The notes below the pieces were generated by a model. The model worked only from the letters and a program-made list of their open reading frames with translations. It was not told where the DNA came from and did not search any database. A DNA stretch of 64,000 bases from Archangium lansingense. Its GTDB lineage: Bacteria > Myxococcota > Myxococcia > Myxococcales > Myxococcaceae. The stretch spans positions 7,874,001 through 7,938,000 of the forward strand of contig NZ_JAPNKA010000001.1 in assembly GCF_026626635.1 (NCBI RefSeq), in the 5' to 3' direction. The translations under genes and the position numbers were made by a program. Positions 1 to 9,094 of this stretch are shown here, one piece after another. Position 1 is the first letter of the stretch, and every line of letters begins with the position of its first letter.

Positions 1-1
1 G

Positions 2-364
2 AGCAAGCCCTTCGCGCAGCGCTACCAACTCAAGCGCTTCGGCCGAGGCGGCTTCGTGAAGCTGGCGCTGCGCACGGGCGCGCCCATCGTCCCAGTGGCC
101 ATCGTGGGCGCCGAGGAGACGGCACCGCTGTTCGCCAAGCTTCCAGCCAGCTTCCTGGGACTCCCCTACCTGCCGCTGACTCCGCCGCCGCTGCCGGCCC
201 GGTGGACCATCCGCTTCGGCGATCCGATCGGCATGGGGGACCTGCCTCCCGAGGCCGCCGAGGACATGTCCCAGGTGCAACGGCTCACCGAGCGCACCCG
301 CGAGTCCATCCAGGGCATGCTCCAGGCACTCCTCAAGGAGCGCCGCTCAGTCTTCTCGGGGTGA
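2..364 (+). CDS. Lysophospholipid acyltransferase family protein, C-terminal part (5' end outside window)
   Basis: The frame is open from the first base of the window to TGA at 362-364 and encodes the C-terminal 120 residues of a PlsC-like 1-acylglycerol-phosphate acyltransferase. Visible are a conserved IVPVAIVGAEE segment and the C-terminal FGDPIGMGD segment. The catalytic HX4D motif would lie upstream, outside the window. Members of this family transfer a fatty acyl chain to lysophospholipid at the inner membrane. The same 364 bp recur without indels at 7,986-8,349, where the gene lacks its N-terminus. This left copy is therefore probably the intact gene, but that cannot be seen here. It converges on the RHS1 immunity gene. 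Confidence 0.75.
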   Translation, partial: SKPFAQRYQLKRFGRGGFVKLALRTGAPIVPVAIVGAEETAPLFAKLPASFLGLPYLPLTPPPLPARWTIRFGDPIGMGDLPPEAAEDMSQVQRLTERTRESIQGMLQALLKERRSVFSG

Positions 365-748
365 ACCACCTCACGACACGAGAAGACGCGGTGTTGCGAC
401 CCACGAGCCGTACGGTGCGGCAATTCGCAACATGGGCCCACCCCACCCCATGCACTCAATTCGAGCGTCAGCCGTCTTGACCCTCATCACTCCGAACGTC
501 CAAAGCCCGAATGGCCTCTCTGCCGAGGCGGACGCTGGAGCGTGCCTACCTCGTGGGTCAAAACCCTCCTGCGGAAAGGGCCTGACGCGCTCCCTCGGTG
601 GCGAGCGCGTCAGCGGGGGTGGCGCACAACGAGTAGGTTGTGCGCCCGCCCCCCTTGGAGGTCTGTCGACTCTGGCTGGCTGACTCCGGTACCGGCTACC
701 CACCGCGAACCAAGGATCGGCGCTCGCGCCAGTTCGGAGACCGATCGC
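365..748. other. Intergenic stretch, no gene seen
   Basis: This 384-bp stretch lies between the convergent acyltransferase and RHS1 immunity genes. The short open frames here look like antisense shadows with no plausible start or family. I saw no clear terminator hairpin. Confidence 0.4.
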
Positions 749-1180
749 TTACTTCAAGAGCGCACCGAAACGCTCGCAACTCTCCTGAAGCTGTTGCCGA
801 TCTGGACTCATGCTCGTCGAATACAGAAGCCACCCTCCTCCGCATTCGATCCGCCAGAACGAATACCCTTGGAAGCGGCACGGCTTTCCTTCCTTTGCGC
901 CCTCACAAGCCTGATCGAGGGCACGGCGCAGGGGAGAGGTGGGCGCCTCGCGGTCGGACGAGCGCGACTCCCGTAGCCACACACTCGTCACGCGCCTCAG
1001 GTCGCCCTCGACGAGGGCTCCGATGCGGTACGCATTCGAGGCGAACATGCGTGCAGACAACCAAGTGTCTTTTTCCTCCGATTGGTTCACCCAGTCCGCA
1101 GCCTTCACGCTGTCCACTGAATGTCCTGGCACAGGCAAACAAAGACCAAAAATCGCGAGTCCAGCGCAAATCGATGTCAT
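749..1180 (-). CDS. Candidate immunity protein for RHS1, exported
   Basis: A 143-residue protein directly downstream of RHS1. Its ATG (1,180-1,178) overlaps the RHS1 TGA (1,179-1,177) as ATGA, which predicts translational coupling. A short hydrophobic N-terminus (ICAGLAIFGLCLPVPG) looks like a Sec signal peptide, so the protein would act in the periplasm. The rest is soluble and has a few Cys residues (CEGAKEGKPC, ECGGG). I do not recognise the family. The immunity role is inferred from position: polymorphic toxins carry the cognate immunity gene immediately 3', and an exported immunity protein fits a toxin that is itself exported. Confidence 0.6.
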   Translation of the reverse strand: MTSICAGLAIFGLCLPVPGHSVDSVKAADWVNQSEEKDTWLSARMFASNAYRIGALVEGDLRRVTSVWLRESRSSDREAPTSPLRRALDQACEGAKEGKPCRFQGYSFWRIECGGGWLLYSTSMSPDRQQLQESCERFGALLK

Positions 1181-4100
1181 GGATATTGCTCCAGCCAGTA
1201 GAACGTCAACCTTCCGTGTGGTGTGTACGGGCTCATATTATACCCGTCCAAACCACCGCCAGGTAGTGCATCAGGGAAGAGCTCATCGACGATCGGCGGG
1301 ATGGCCATTCCTCTCGACTCCCAAGTGCGCGGATCGTTCACAGCGTCAAACAAGGCAGCGTGAGTGAACTCATGAGCCATGTTGCCGGCCGGATTGATGC
1401 CTCTCTCTAGGCAAGCCGACTCGTTGACGCGGATGGTGCCCCCCCTCATCAACGTCATATTTGCCCCCGACAGCTCACCTGCGCTGAACCTCCCGAATAC
1501 ATTTGGACCCAAATCCTGTCGTCCCCACACCTCGTAGGTGTCAGGCGACGCGTCTAGCCACTCGTAGAGGTAACGCCCAACTGGGTTTTGCTGCATGACA
1601 GCCGCAATCCTCCGTGCGTCCTCATCCATCAGCTTGACCTTCAACCCGTCAGGATCGACGTAATTCACCGGATTATTAACCGCGTACGCATACGCTGGTG
1701 CTCCGAAGCCTCGGCGGGCCATTCCCACGACGAACCGAGGATTCACCAACATCGGCTCCGGCTGCAGATACCTGCCAATGCGCGGATCGTAGTACCGGTT
1801 CCAGTTCTCGAAGAGGTCCGTCTCCGCGTCATGGTACTGGCCGGGGAAGCGCAACGGCGTCCAGAAGGGCTGCGCCCCCGTCTGGTAGCGCTGGTATTCA
1901 TACGATTCCAGCACGACACCGTCTCCCGAAGTGAGACCCGGCGATACCCACACACTTGCGCTGCCCGCCGTCGGCTGCACCCAATCCGACCAGAAATGCC
2001 CCCGAGTCGATCCCGGCACCGAACTCAGCGTCGTCGAGCTCTGTCCATCTCCATCCCTCAACTCGGCGAACCCCTGCCCCAGCACCACCAGGTGGAAGAG
2101 TACGCGCATCTTCACCTGCATGGCCGCATCCATCGGCTGCGCCATGGCCGCCAGCGAGAAGGGAGCCAGGGTTCCGTCGTTCTCGAGCGGATGCTCCGTC
2201 TCCTCGTTCAGCCTCACCCGATTGACGTGGCCGAAGGGATCATGCTCCGCGGCCCCCGCCACGCGCCTGCTACCATCCAACATCAGCACCGGCTTGCCGA
2301 TGTGGTCCGTCACCGGGAAGTACACCCCACAGGCCGCAGACTCGCCGTTGCGCGTGCAGTCCGTCGAGCTGTCCGACAGCCGCACCCACGTGTTGCTCAG
2401 CTTGCCGCGCACCAGCACCACCGGCCGCCCACCCAACCACACGTAGTCGTCTTGCGTGTAGTGCCCCACCGGCGTCACGACTCCGCTGCTTCCTCGATCC
2501 ACCAGCAAGTGACTCTGCAAGTCGTGGAAGTACTCGTCCGAGGTTCCTCCCGGATAGCTCTTCAGCCGACGCCGCCCCCGTGCGTCGTAGTAGTAGTTGT
2601 AGAAGACACCGTTTACATCCACCGCTCGGAAGACAGTCTCGGTGGCCACGCCCACCGACTGGCCATACGTGAAACCCATCGTGTACGTCGGCTGTCCATC
2701 CAGACTCCGTGAGCCCTCCTTCCGGGTGACTCTCCCATCCGCGTCATACGCCAGTGTGTAGCCCCAAAGACTGGTTGACGAGGCAGAACTCCAGCCCATC
2801 AGCCTGTCCCCACGAGGCGCAACCCCATAGCTCAAACTGAAAGCAGAGTTGTCGACGCTCATGGACGTGCGGTTGCCACGACCATCATAGCCGTAACCAT
2901 GGCTTCCGGACGCGTTGCTGTCGGCCGACCACTGCATCCCCGTCAACCGCTGCGTTCTGTCATAACTGTACGTCTCCGTCCGCGACGTCGCAGTTCCCAG
3001 CAGGCACGTATCCGTTCGCACCACCTGGTCCGCATTCCATGTGTACGTGCGCTGGTAGATGTCTCCCGTCCCCGTTCCCAGGGCCACGGTTCCCGAGGAC
3101 ACCCGCAGACCGCGCAACCGGCCCGTCAGGTCCGACCCCACTGCGGACGGGAAGCTCGTCGAGCATCCCGTGGGCGCCACCGTGCCATTGTCTCCCAGGC
3201 CGTACTCCACCGTGCTCGTCGTGCCCGTGGTGGGGTGTGTCAGCGTGTAGCCACGCAGCCCACCATACGGCTCCCAGGTAACGTTGCTCAAGAGCCGCTG
3301 GGTGCTCCACGCCGTCCCGTTGTGCAGCGACACGTCCACGGCCACCACCCTGTCCGCGTTGGCGCCCGTCCCATGCACATACGTCACCGTCCGCCCGTTC
3401 GGGTACGTCACCGAAGCGAGGCTTCCGTTGGCCGAATACGTGTACCAGGTGTGAGGGTTCGCGTTCGCCACGCTGCCGCAGGTCGTCTCCCCTGCCCGCA
3501 CGCGAATCTCCCCCAGCACGCGCCCCTCCGGATCGTACTGGTACCAGGTCTTCCCAAACGAGTCCTCCTGGTAGCGCACCCGCCCCATCGTATGACTCAA
3601 GGCCGGGCAGCCTGCGGGGTACGTCCCCTGCGAGTCGTAACCGTAACGGAGAAGGGTTTCGGTTCCCGCCTCGTACACACGCTGGGAGGACAGCAGCCGC
3701 GAAAGCATGTCATAGGAGTAGGAGACGTACTCGTGCGCCTGGCGCATGGCCTCCGTCTCCTTCAACTCCACGTTGCCCCGCGCATCGTAGGCATAGCGCA
3801 CCGGGCCATCGGCGTGCGGCAGCGCCGCCTCTACCAACCTGCCGAAATCGTCATACTTGTACGTCGCCGCCGGCTGGCCACAGGTGCTGAAGGTGTCCGT
3901 GCTCGAGCACCCCACCTTCACTCCGGACACGTTGCCCTGCTTGTCGTACTCGAAGAGCGTGCGTTGGGCCACTCCGTCCGCCGGGTGCTCGTCCATCCGC
4001 ACCAGGCGGTTGGCCCTGTCATGCGCCAGGGAGGAGCACAGCGGAGACTGCGGCGTACCGTCCGCATTCACTCCACCGCACCATGCGGGTGGGTTGTTGA

Positions 4101-7038
4101 AGGGCAGTCCCACGCCCGTCAGGTTGTTCGCTCCGTCGAAGGACTTCGTCGAGGTGAAGCTTCCCGCCCCTTCGCCCGTCTTCTGCCACGTGGGCCTGCG
4201 GTGCGCGTCCGCCGCGTACTTCAGTACCCGCCGCATCTCGGCCGTCGTGCCATTCCTCGTCTGGTAGCGCTCCTCCTTCAGCGTCCCATCCGGCCAGTAC
4301 GCGTACATCACCTTCTCCGTCCACCCCATACCATCCGTGCTCGCCGCCCTGGCCTTCCACTGCAGCTTGTCCGTCAGCGTCCCTCCCGTGCACGCCTCTC
4401 CCGGAGTCCCAGTCCGGTAGCAATACACCTCGGTGTTCCCTGACGGCGACTGGACTGAAGACAGATGCCGCCCATCGACATAGCCGAAGGAAGTCACCTG
4501 GCCATTCGTCGTCTTCTGCGTCAGCCGGTCTTCCACATAGGTGTAGCCAGTCACTACGCCATTCGGGTCACTGACACTCGTGACCTGGCCCCGCGCGTCG
4601 TATCCGAGGTACTCGGTCGTCAGGGGCAACGTGGACGTGCGCGTGGGATAGGACGACACCTTCCACAGGCGGTTGCGCACGCTCTCCGCCGCGCTACTCG
4701 GATAGTACTCGTAGCGAGTCAGCGGATAGTCGTCGGCAGCACTGCAATCCGTGGCGGACTCACCCGACACGACGCACGGGCCGTGCACCTCCATCGTCCG
4801 GCCCAGCGCATCGGGAGCCGTCCCACCCAGGGACACATGGGAAGTGAAATAGAAGGTGCCCACGAACCGCCGCTCCGGGGCCCACACCCCCTGGCTGTTA
4901 CGCACCAGTGTCCAGCCGGACTCGATGACGGCCTTGCGTCTTCCCGACTCGTACACATTCAGCGTGCGCTTGCGGTCGTTTGCCCCGCCCAACACACTCG
5001 GCTCCTCGGTGGCCTGCGGCAGCTGTTCCCCGTTGGCGCCATAGGTGTAGCTGAAGGTCTGCTCCTCCAGTGCCCCGGCGCCAAACATGTCCGAGGCCCC
5101 ATGCTTCACACTGGTGCGCTCCAGGCGCGGCTGCGTCCCCGCGGACAGGGAGTAGCCATACACCTCCCAGTTGCCCCGCTTGTCCTGGCGCGCCGCCTCA
5201 TGGCCGGGCATCCCCGCGGATGAGCACGCCCACTCCGTACGCTCCGTGCCCGCACTGCACGCCTGGCTCGGGGTACACGACTCCTCCTTCCGGTACATCC
5301 GCGGCGCCATCTCCTGGCCATAGTTGGAGAGCGTCTCGTACGTGTACGTCAGCGAGGCCGCCGTCTCCGTCCCATCTCCCCTCCCCACCTGGGTGTCCGT
5401 CGCCTTGCGCTTCTGGGGCACCTTGCCGCAGCAGTTGGAGCCTGGCTGGCACGTCGCCGTCATCCACGCCCACTCGATGGATACCTCTTCCCCCTCCCCC
5501 ACCACCGACACCACGCGCCCCTCCGCTCCATAGGTGGCCCCATAGGTGTGGCGGACGAGCTCCACCCCCTGCTGCGTGCGCCGGAAGTCTCCCTCCGTAT
5601 ACAGGTACTCCTCCTGGCGCGTGCCGTACTGCGCCCTGGCCACGCGCCCGGGCCGCTCCACGCCTCCCACCGAGGCGTAGGTGTACGCCACCTCCGGCAC
5701 CACGGCGCTGCCCAGGCTTACCGAGGACATGACGCATTCGACTGCTCCATCCGCCCGCGTCAGCGCACGGTACGCGAAGCTCAACGAGCTCCCAGCCGCC
5801 GTCTGCACCGTCGACAGGTAGGGCACTCCCGCCCCGCTCGAAGCTCCGCCCTGGGGGCAACCCGCTACCGCTGGCACCGCATAGCTGAGCGTCGCCAGCG
5901 CCACCCCCACCGGAGACACGACTCGCGAGAGGAAGTAGCGGTTGCGCCCACCCGAGACCGGTACGAAGCGCGCCTCGAAGGCGAGTCGGCTCCCGTCCGC
6001 CTGCACCAGCTCATACCCCGTGGCCGTCCTCCACAGCCGCTCGCGCTGGCTGGCGTTGCCCTGCGACAAGGCAGCCTGGCACGGCACTCCCGCGCACGGC
6101 GTAAAGCGCAGCAGCCGCCCCTCCCTGTCCCGCACGCTCCAGTAGTCCCTGTGCTCCACCACCACGCCCAGCCAGTTGTGCCACCACTCCACGGAATCCT
6201 TGCTGCTGGTGCTGGCGCCAAAGGGCTTCGGCGCATCCATCAGCGGACCATCATGCGTCCACTCGTCTCCGCGTGAGCTGAAGGTGCGCTCGAAGCTCAG
6301 CGTCGTCACACTGTCGGCCACTACGACATCCTGGACCCGCTCGAACGACGTCCCCGTGACGATGTTGACGGGGTCGAACTCGTTCGTCTCACTGCAGAAG
6401 GAGGGCGGCGGCCCACCATTCGGCTCACGGTCCGGACAATCGTCCTCATCCACTCGCCCATCCCTGTCGTTGTCGAAACCGTCGTTGCATTCATCGCCCC
6501 TTCCTTGCGAATCGGGCGGGTACTCACAATGCGTCCCTTCACCCTCCACGAACGTCGTTAGCCCGACTATCTCTATCTTCATCGAATCATTGATGACGCA
6601 CGTGCCTCCGCTATAAGCAGTACAGTCCGCGTTTGTCCGACAGCGCCAATTCCCCTCCTTCTGACAATCCGGGGGTCGAGGCTGCCTGGGATTCCCGTCC
6701 GGCCAACTACCACCACCATTCGCCAGACAATGCGTCGCCACCTCCTTGCATTCACCCTGGCGGGAAGCACCGGGACAATAGAAGTTACTGGAGCCACAAG
6801 CCCCTGTGTAGCAGGTCAGCGGGGCCTGGCCCGGACAGGCGCACGTGAAACTCGTGTACCAGGTTCCTCCGCTTTCGGGAGACTTCCACATCTCATAACT
6901 GCTGGCACTTAGGGGCAGCCAGAAACATAGGATCCCCAGGATCACGGCTGCCCTTGCACCAAGCCAATTCAACCACTGGAGCCCCAGCGAACCCCAGCTA
7001 CACACCAAGATATGCATCCGACGCATGTCGTCACTCAT
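1177..7038 (-). CDS. RHS repeat polymorphic toxin with C-terminal HExxH putative metallopeptidase (RHS1)
   Basis: This 1,953-residue protein starts with an N-terminal hydrophobic signal (AAVILGILCFWLPLSAS). A Cys-rich stretch follows, then an Asp-rich putative metal-binding motif (DGFDNDRDGRVDEDD, about residue 190), and a DPVNIVTG segment that opens the RHS region. Dozens of YD repeats (YAYDARGN, YTYSANG, YGYDGRGN) run to the conserved core end YYDPRIGRYLQPEP and DPDGL near residue 1,799. The last 154 residues (about 1,180-1,641) are unrelated to RHS2 and contain HEFTH, the HExxH zinc signature. RHS cores form a shell that encloses and releases the C-terminal toxin. Here the toxin is probably a zinc protease, but the third ligand is not certain. 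The upstream lipoprotein gene ends 33 bp away, suggesting an operon of lipoprotein, RHS1 and immunity. Confidence 0.85.
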   Translation of the reverse strand: MSDDMRRMHILVCSWGSLGLQWLNWLGARAAVILGILCFWLPLSASSYEMWKSPESGGTWYTSFTCACPGQAPLTCYTGACGSSNFYCPGASRQGECKEVATHCLANGGGSWPDGNPRQPRPPDCQKEGNWRCRTNADCTAYSGGTCVINDSMKIEIVGLTTFVEGEGTHCEYPPDSQGRGDECNDGFDNDRDGRVDEDDCPDREPNGGPPPSFCSETNEFDPVNIVTGTSFERVQDVVVADSVTTLSFERTFSSRGDEWTHDGPLMDAPKPFGASTSSKDSVEWWHNWLGVVVEHRDYWSVRDREGRLLRFTPCAGVPCQAALSQGNASQRERLWRTATGYELVQADGSRLAFEARFVPVSGGRNRYFLSRVVSPVGVALATLSYAVPAVAGCPQGGASSGAGVPYLSTVQTAAGSSLSFAYRALTRADGAVECVMSSVSLGSAVVPEVAYTYASVGGVERPGRVARAQYGTRQEEYLYTEGDFRRTQQGVELVRHTYGATYGAEGRVVSVVGEGEEVSIEWAWMTATCQPGSNCCGKVPQKRKATDTQVGRGDGTETAASLTYTYETLSNYGQEMAPRMYRKEESCTPSQACSAGTERTEWACSSAGMPGHEAARQDKRGNWEVYGYSLSAGTQPRLERTSVKHGASDMFGAGALEEQTFSYTYGANGEQLPQATEEPSVLGGANDRKRTLNVYESGRRKAVIESGWTLVRNSQGVWAPERRFVGTFYFTSHVSLGGTAPDALGRTMEVHGPCVVSGESATDCSAADDYPLTRYEYYPSSAAESVRNRLWKVSSYPTRTSTLPLTTEYLGYDARGQVTSVSDPNGVVTGYTYVEDRLTQKTTNGQVTSFGYVDGRHLSSVQSPSGNTEVYCYRTGTPGEACTGGTLTDKLQWKARAASTDGMGWTEKVMYAYWPDGTLKEERYQTRNGTTAEMRRVLKYAADAHRRPTWQKTGEGAGSFTSTKSFDGANNLTGVGLPFNNPPAWCGGVNADGTPQSPLCSSLAHDRANRLVRMDEHPADGVAQRTLFEYDKQGNVSGVKVGCSSTDTFSTCGQPAATYKYDDFGRLVEAALPHADGPVRYAYDARGNVELKETEAMRQAHEYVSYSYDMLSRLLSSQRVYEAGTETLLRYGYDSQGTYPAGCPALSHTMGRVRYQEDSFGKTWYQYDPEGRVLGEIRVRAGETTCGSVANANPHTWYTYSANGSLASVTYPNGRTVTYVHGTGANADRVVAVDVSLHNGTAWSTQRLLSNVTWEPYGGLRGYTLTHPTTGTTSTVEYGLGDNGTVAPTGCSTSFPSAVGSDLTGRLRGLRVSSGTVALGTGTGDIYQRTYTWNADQVVRTDTCLLGTATSRTETYSYDRTQRLTGMQWSADSNASGSHGYGYDGRGNRTSMSVDNSAFSLSYGVAPRGDRLMGWSSASSTSLWGYTLAYDADGRVTRKEGSRSLDGQPTYTMGFTYGQSVGVATETVFRAVDVNGVFYNYYYDARGRRRLKSYPGGTSDEYFHDLQSHLLVDRGSSGVVTPVGHYTQDDYVWLGGRPVVLVRGKLSNTWVRLSDSSTDCTRNGESAACGVYFPVTDHIGKPVLMLDGSRRVAGAAEHDPFGHVNRVRLNEETEHPLENDGTLAPFSLAAMAQPMDAAMQVKMRVLFHLVVLGQGFAELRDGDGQSSTTLSSVPGSTRGHFWSDWVQPTAGSASVWVSPGLTSGDGVVLESYEYQRYQTGAQPFWTPLRFPGQYHDAETDLFENWNRYYDPRIGRYLQPEPMLVNPRFVVGMARRGFGAPAYAYAVNNPVNYVDPDGLKVKLMDEDARRIAAVMQQNPVGRYLYEWLDASPDTYEVWGRQDLGPNVFGRFSAGELSGANMTLMRGGTIRVNESACLERGINPAGNMAHEFTHAALFDAVNDPRTWESRGMAIPPIVDELFPDALPGGGLDGYNMSPYTPHGRLTFYWLEQYP

Positions 7039-7071
7039 TGATAAGAAATTGGGTGGTTTCGAAGAAAGGGC

Positions 7072-7437
7072 TCACTGTCCCTTGGGAGCAGACTCCCGCC
7101 CAGCAGGTGAAGGGGCGCATAGTCTCCCCTGGGACGTCGGGTACACCTGGGAGCACTGCCAGTTCGGCGGGCACTCCTGCTCGCTCTGGCACGCTCGGCT
7201 GCAGACGTAGCCTTCCTTGCGGCCGGGCTTCACATGAAGACAGACGCCAGAGAGACACGCGCTGGCGCCATTCTCCGTGCAGTCCTCGCCCACCTGTTTC
7301 GTCGCCTTCTCCGCCTTCAGCGGGCGGCGCTCCGTGAGTACATCCCTCGGCATCGACGATTCGGGCTCCGTCTGGCTTTTCGAACAACCCGCCCAGACTC
7401 CCGTGGCGAGGCCCAGCATCAATACAATTCGCCTCAT
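7072..7437 (-). CDS. Cys-rich lipoprotein preceding RHS1
   Basis: A 121-residue lipoprotein with signal MRRIVLMLGLATGVWAGC, where WAGC is the lipobox. I chose the ATG at 7,437 because AGAAGGA lies just upstream on the minus strand and the signal peptide begins there. The mature part has an Ala/Glu linker followed by about 60 residues with paired cysteines (DCTENGASACLSGVC, CSRACQSEQECPPNWQC), a disulfide-rich fold common in myxobacterial surface lipoproteins. It lies 33 bp upstream of RHS1 on the same strand and is probably cotranscribed. A role in surface anchoring or delivery of RHS1 is possible but is inference only. Confidence 0.7.
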   Translation of the reverse strand: MRRIVLMLGLATGVWAGCSKSQTEPESSMPRDVLTERRPLKAEKATKQVGEDCTENGASACLSGVCLHVKPGRKEGYVCSRACQSEQECPPNWQCSQVYPTSQGRLCAPSPAGRESAPKGQ

Positions 7438-7764
7438 GAATCCTTCTTTCCGTTCTCCGGCAGGTGCTTGGCGCACACCTCGGCAGCCGCTCAGCACAAG
7501 ACATGCCAGCCCACGAAAGCCTCAAGCGTTCGAAATCCCAGACTCGGCCACACCACCGTCCCGGCAGGTGACCAACCTCGTCAATGCGCGGATGCGGATG
7601 ACGCAGTTGCTCGGAACTGAGCACGGCGCGCGTGCGACGAAGGCCACGGCCCAGGGAAGAAGGCCACCACGCCCTAGACTCTTCGACCCGTCTCAATCCA
7701 ACTCGTGTGCAAACCTCGTGGGTCTCACAGGGCGGACTGCAGTCCACGACGAGAGACGCCGGGG

Positions 7765-8349
7765 GCGCTGCCCATCGACGAGCCGGTGCTGCAGCAGGCG
7801 CTGTCGCGCGAACGACCCGACCTCCTGGAGGCGCGCTGGCTGGCGGAGGACCAGGTCTTCCACGCGCCGATGCTCGGCACTCTGATGAACCGGCTGGGCG
7901 CGGTGCGGGCCTACCCGGAGAACGCGCTGCGGCTGCTGGACGAATTGCGCCCGGTCATCGTCTTCCCCGAGGGCATTCAGGGGTTGAGCAAGCCCTTCGC
8001 ACAGCGCTACCAGCTCAAGCGCTTCGGCCGAGGCGGCTTCGTCAAGCTGGCGCTGCGCACGGGCGCGCCCATCGTCCCGGTGGCCATCGTGGGCGCCGAG
8101 GAGACGGCGCCGCTGTTCGCCAAGCTCCCGGCCGGCTTCCTGGGGCTGCCCTACCTGCCGCTGACGCCGCCTCCGCTGCCGGCTCGGTGGACCATCCGCT
8201 TCGGCGATCCGATCGGCATGGGGGACCTGCCTCCCGAGGCCGCCGAGGACATGTCCCAGGTGCAACGGCTCACCGAGCGCACCCGCGAGTCCATCCAGGG
8301 CATGCTCCAGGCCCTCCTCAAGGAGCGCCGCTCCGTCTTCTCGGGGTGA
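7765..8349 (+). pseudogene. 5'-truncated acyltransferase, second copy
   Basis: An open frame encoding about 195 residues of a PlsC-like acyltransferase. It keeps the middle motif (VIVFPEG) and the C-terminal half, but no HX4D catalytic motif can be found upstream. From 7,986 onward it matches 2-364 base for base apart from scattered substitutions and no indels. Homology ends at the stop codon in both copies. An ATG at 7,705 would open the frame, but residues before about 7,765 do not look like the family. It is best read as a duplicated gene tail without function, left by duplication or insertion of an RHS unit. Confidence 0.65.
7986..8349. repeat. 364-bp direct repeat partner of 1-364
   Basis: The two stretches align at a constant offset of 7,985 bp with only point differences and diverge immediately after the shared TGA. 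The 7.6 kb between them is exactly one unit of lipoprotein, RHS1 and immunity gene. The left limit of the repeat cannot be set because the first copy runs off the window. Confidence 0.85.
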
Positions 8350-8770
8350 GCGTTCCACCCCAGCGTTCCAATCACGCTCACCGCATCCAGGCTGAGGCCG
8401 TTAGCTGATGCGGTGAACGGCTACCACGAGGCGACCCCTCTGCGGACACACCCAGCACCGGGAACAGATCTCCCTCAAACACTTGCGATACCCAACGCGC
8501 CAGCGAGGCGCAATCGCTGGCTCCTGGCCATTCCATCAACCAACTCGCCTTGCCTTTTCGGTCTCGCGGATGGCGCCTCCTGCCCGCCAGGGGATTGCCC
8601 ATCAATCAGCGCGCTCACCCAGACACGCTCCAGCATCATCCTGCGTGCTCGGTAATGCAGGAACCCGCTGGCGGACGGAGCCTGTTCACAGCAAACGGCA
8701 GGTGTGCCGGCATACAAGGGAACACAAGACCCCGGCGGCATTCCACCGGGGCCTAAATGCTTCTCACACC
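8350..8770. other. Intergenic stretch with only a terminator
   Basis: No convincing gene lies between the truncated acyltransferase and the RHS2 immunity gene. The only structure I can support is the hairpin at 8,730-8,751. Confidence 0.4.
8730..8751 (-). terminator. Rho-independent-type terminator after the RHS2 immunity gene
   Basis: A 9-bp stem (CCCCGGCGG / CCACCGGGG, one mismatch) with a 4-nt loop. On the minus strand a T-rich TCTTGTGTTC follows. It lies 20 bp past the stop codon at 8,771. Confidence 0.6.
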
Positions 8771-9094
8771 TCACTCAAAGAGTAGTCGGTGCTCGGTCTT
8801 CTCTCCCCACTCTTTGCCGCGGAGGTCAAAGAACTCATTCACGCGTGAAGGCGCCACGCGAACCCGCACCTCCAACACATGATCTCCACGGAAGAGGAAG
8901 GGCGTCCCCGCCATCAAGCCGCCAAAGCTCTCACCAGTGGAGCATCCAGACTGCTGAAGTTCGCAAATAGAAATGTCCTTCCGAAGCACCCCATACTGCT
9001 CGTCGTACTTTGCGCTCATCAATTCCGAGGCAAGCTGAGCACCGAACAGCCCGAGCACGAACCCCAGCGCAATCAATGCAAATCTCTTCATCAT
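8771..9094 (-). CDS. Candidate immunity protein for RHS2, membrane-anchored or exported
   Basis: A 107-residue protein starting MMKRFALIALGFVLGLFGAQLA, which is a signal peptide or anchor, followed by a soluble domain with a Cys pair (ICELQQSGC) and a Val-rich strand (VLEVRVRVAP). The ATG at 9,094 overlaps the RHS2 TGA (9,093-9,091) as ATGA, the same arrangement as at RHS1. This coupling decides the start over longer in-frame options. The immunity role is inferred from position and export signal, and the family is not recognised. A hairpin terminator follows 20 bp later, so the gene closes the unit. Confidence 0.6.
   Translation of the reverse strand: MMKRFALIALGFVLGLFGAQLASELMSAKYDEQYGVLRKDISICELQQSGCSTGESFGGLMAGTPFLFRGDHVLEVRVRVAPSRVNEFFDLRGKEWGEKTEHRLLFE

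Noticed and set aside
7705..7764. ATG at 7,705 as the true start of the acyltransferase copy.
   Set aside because: The first residues are unlike the family and the catalytic HX4D region is missing, so the open frame is fortuitous.
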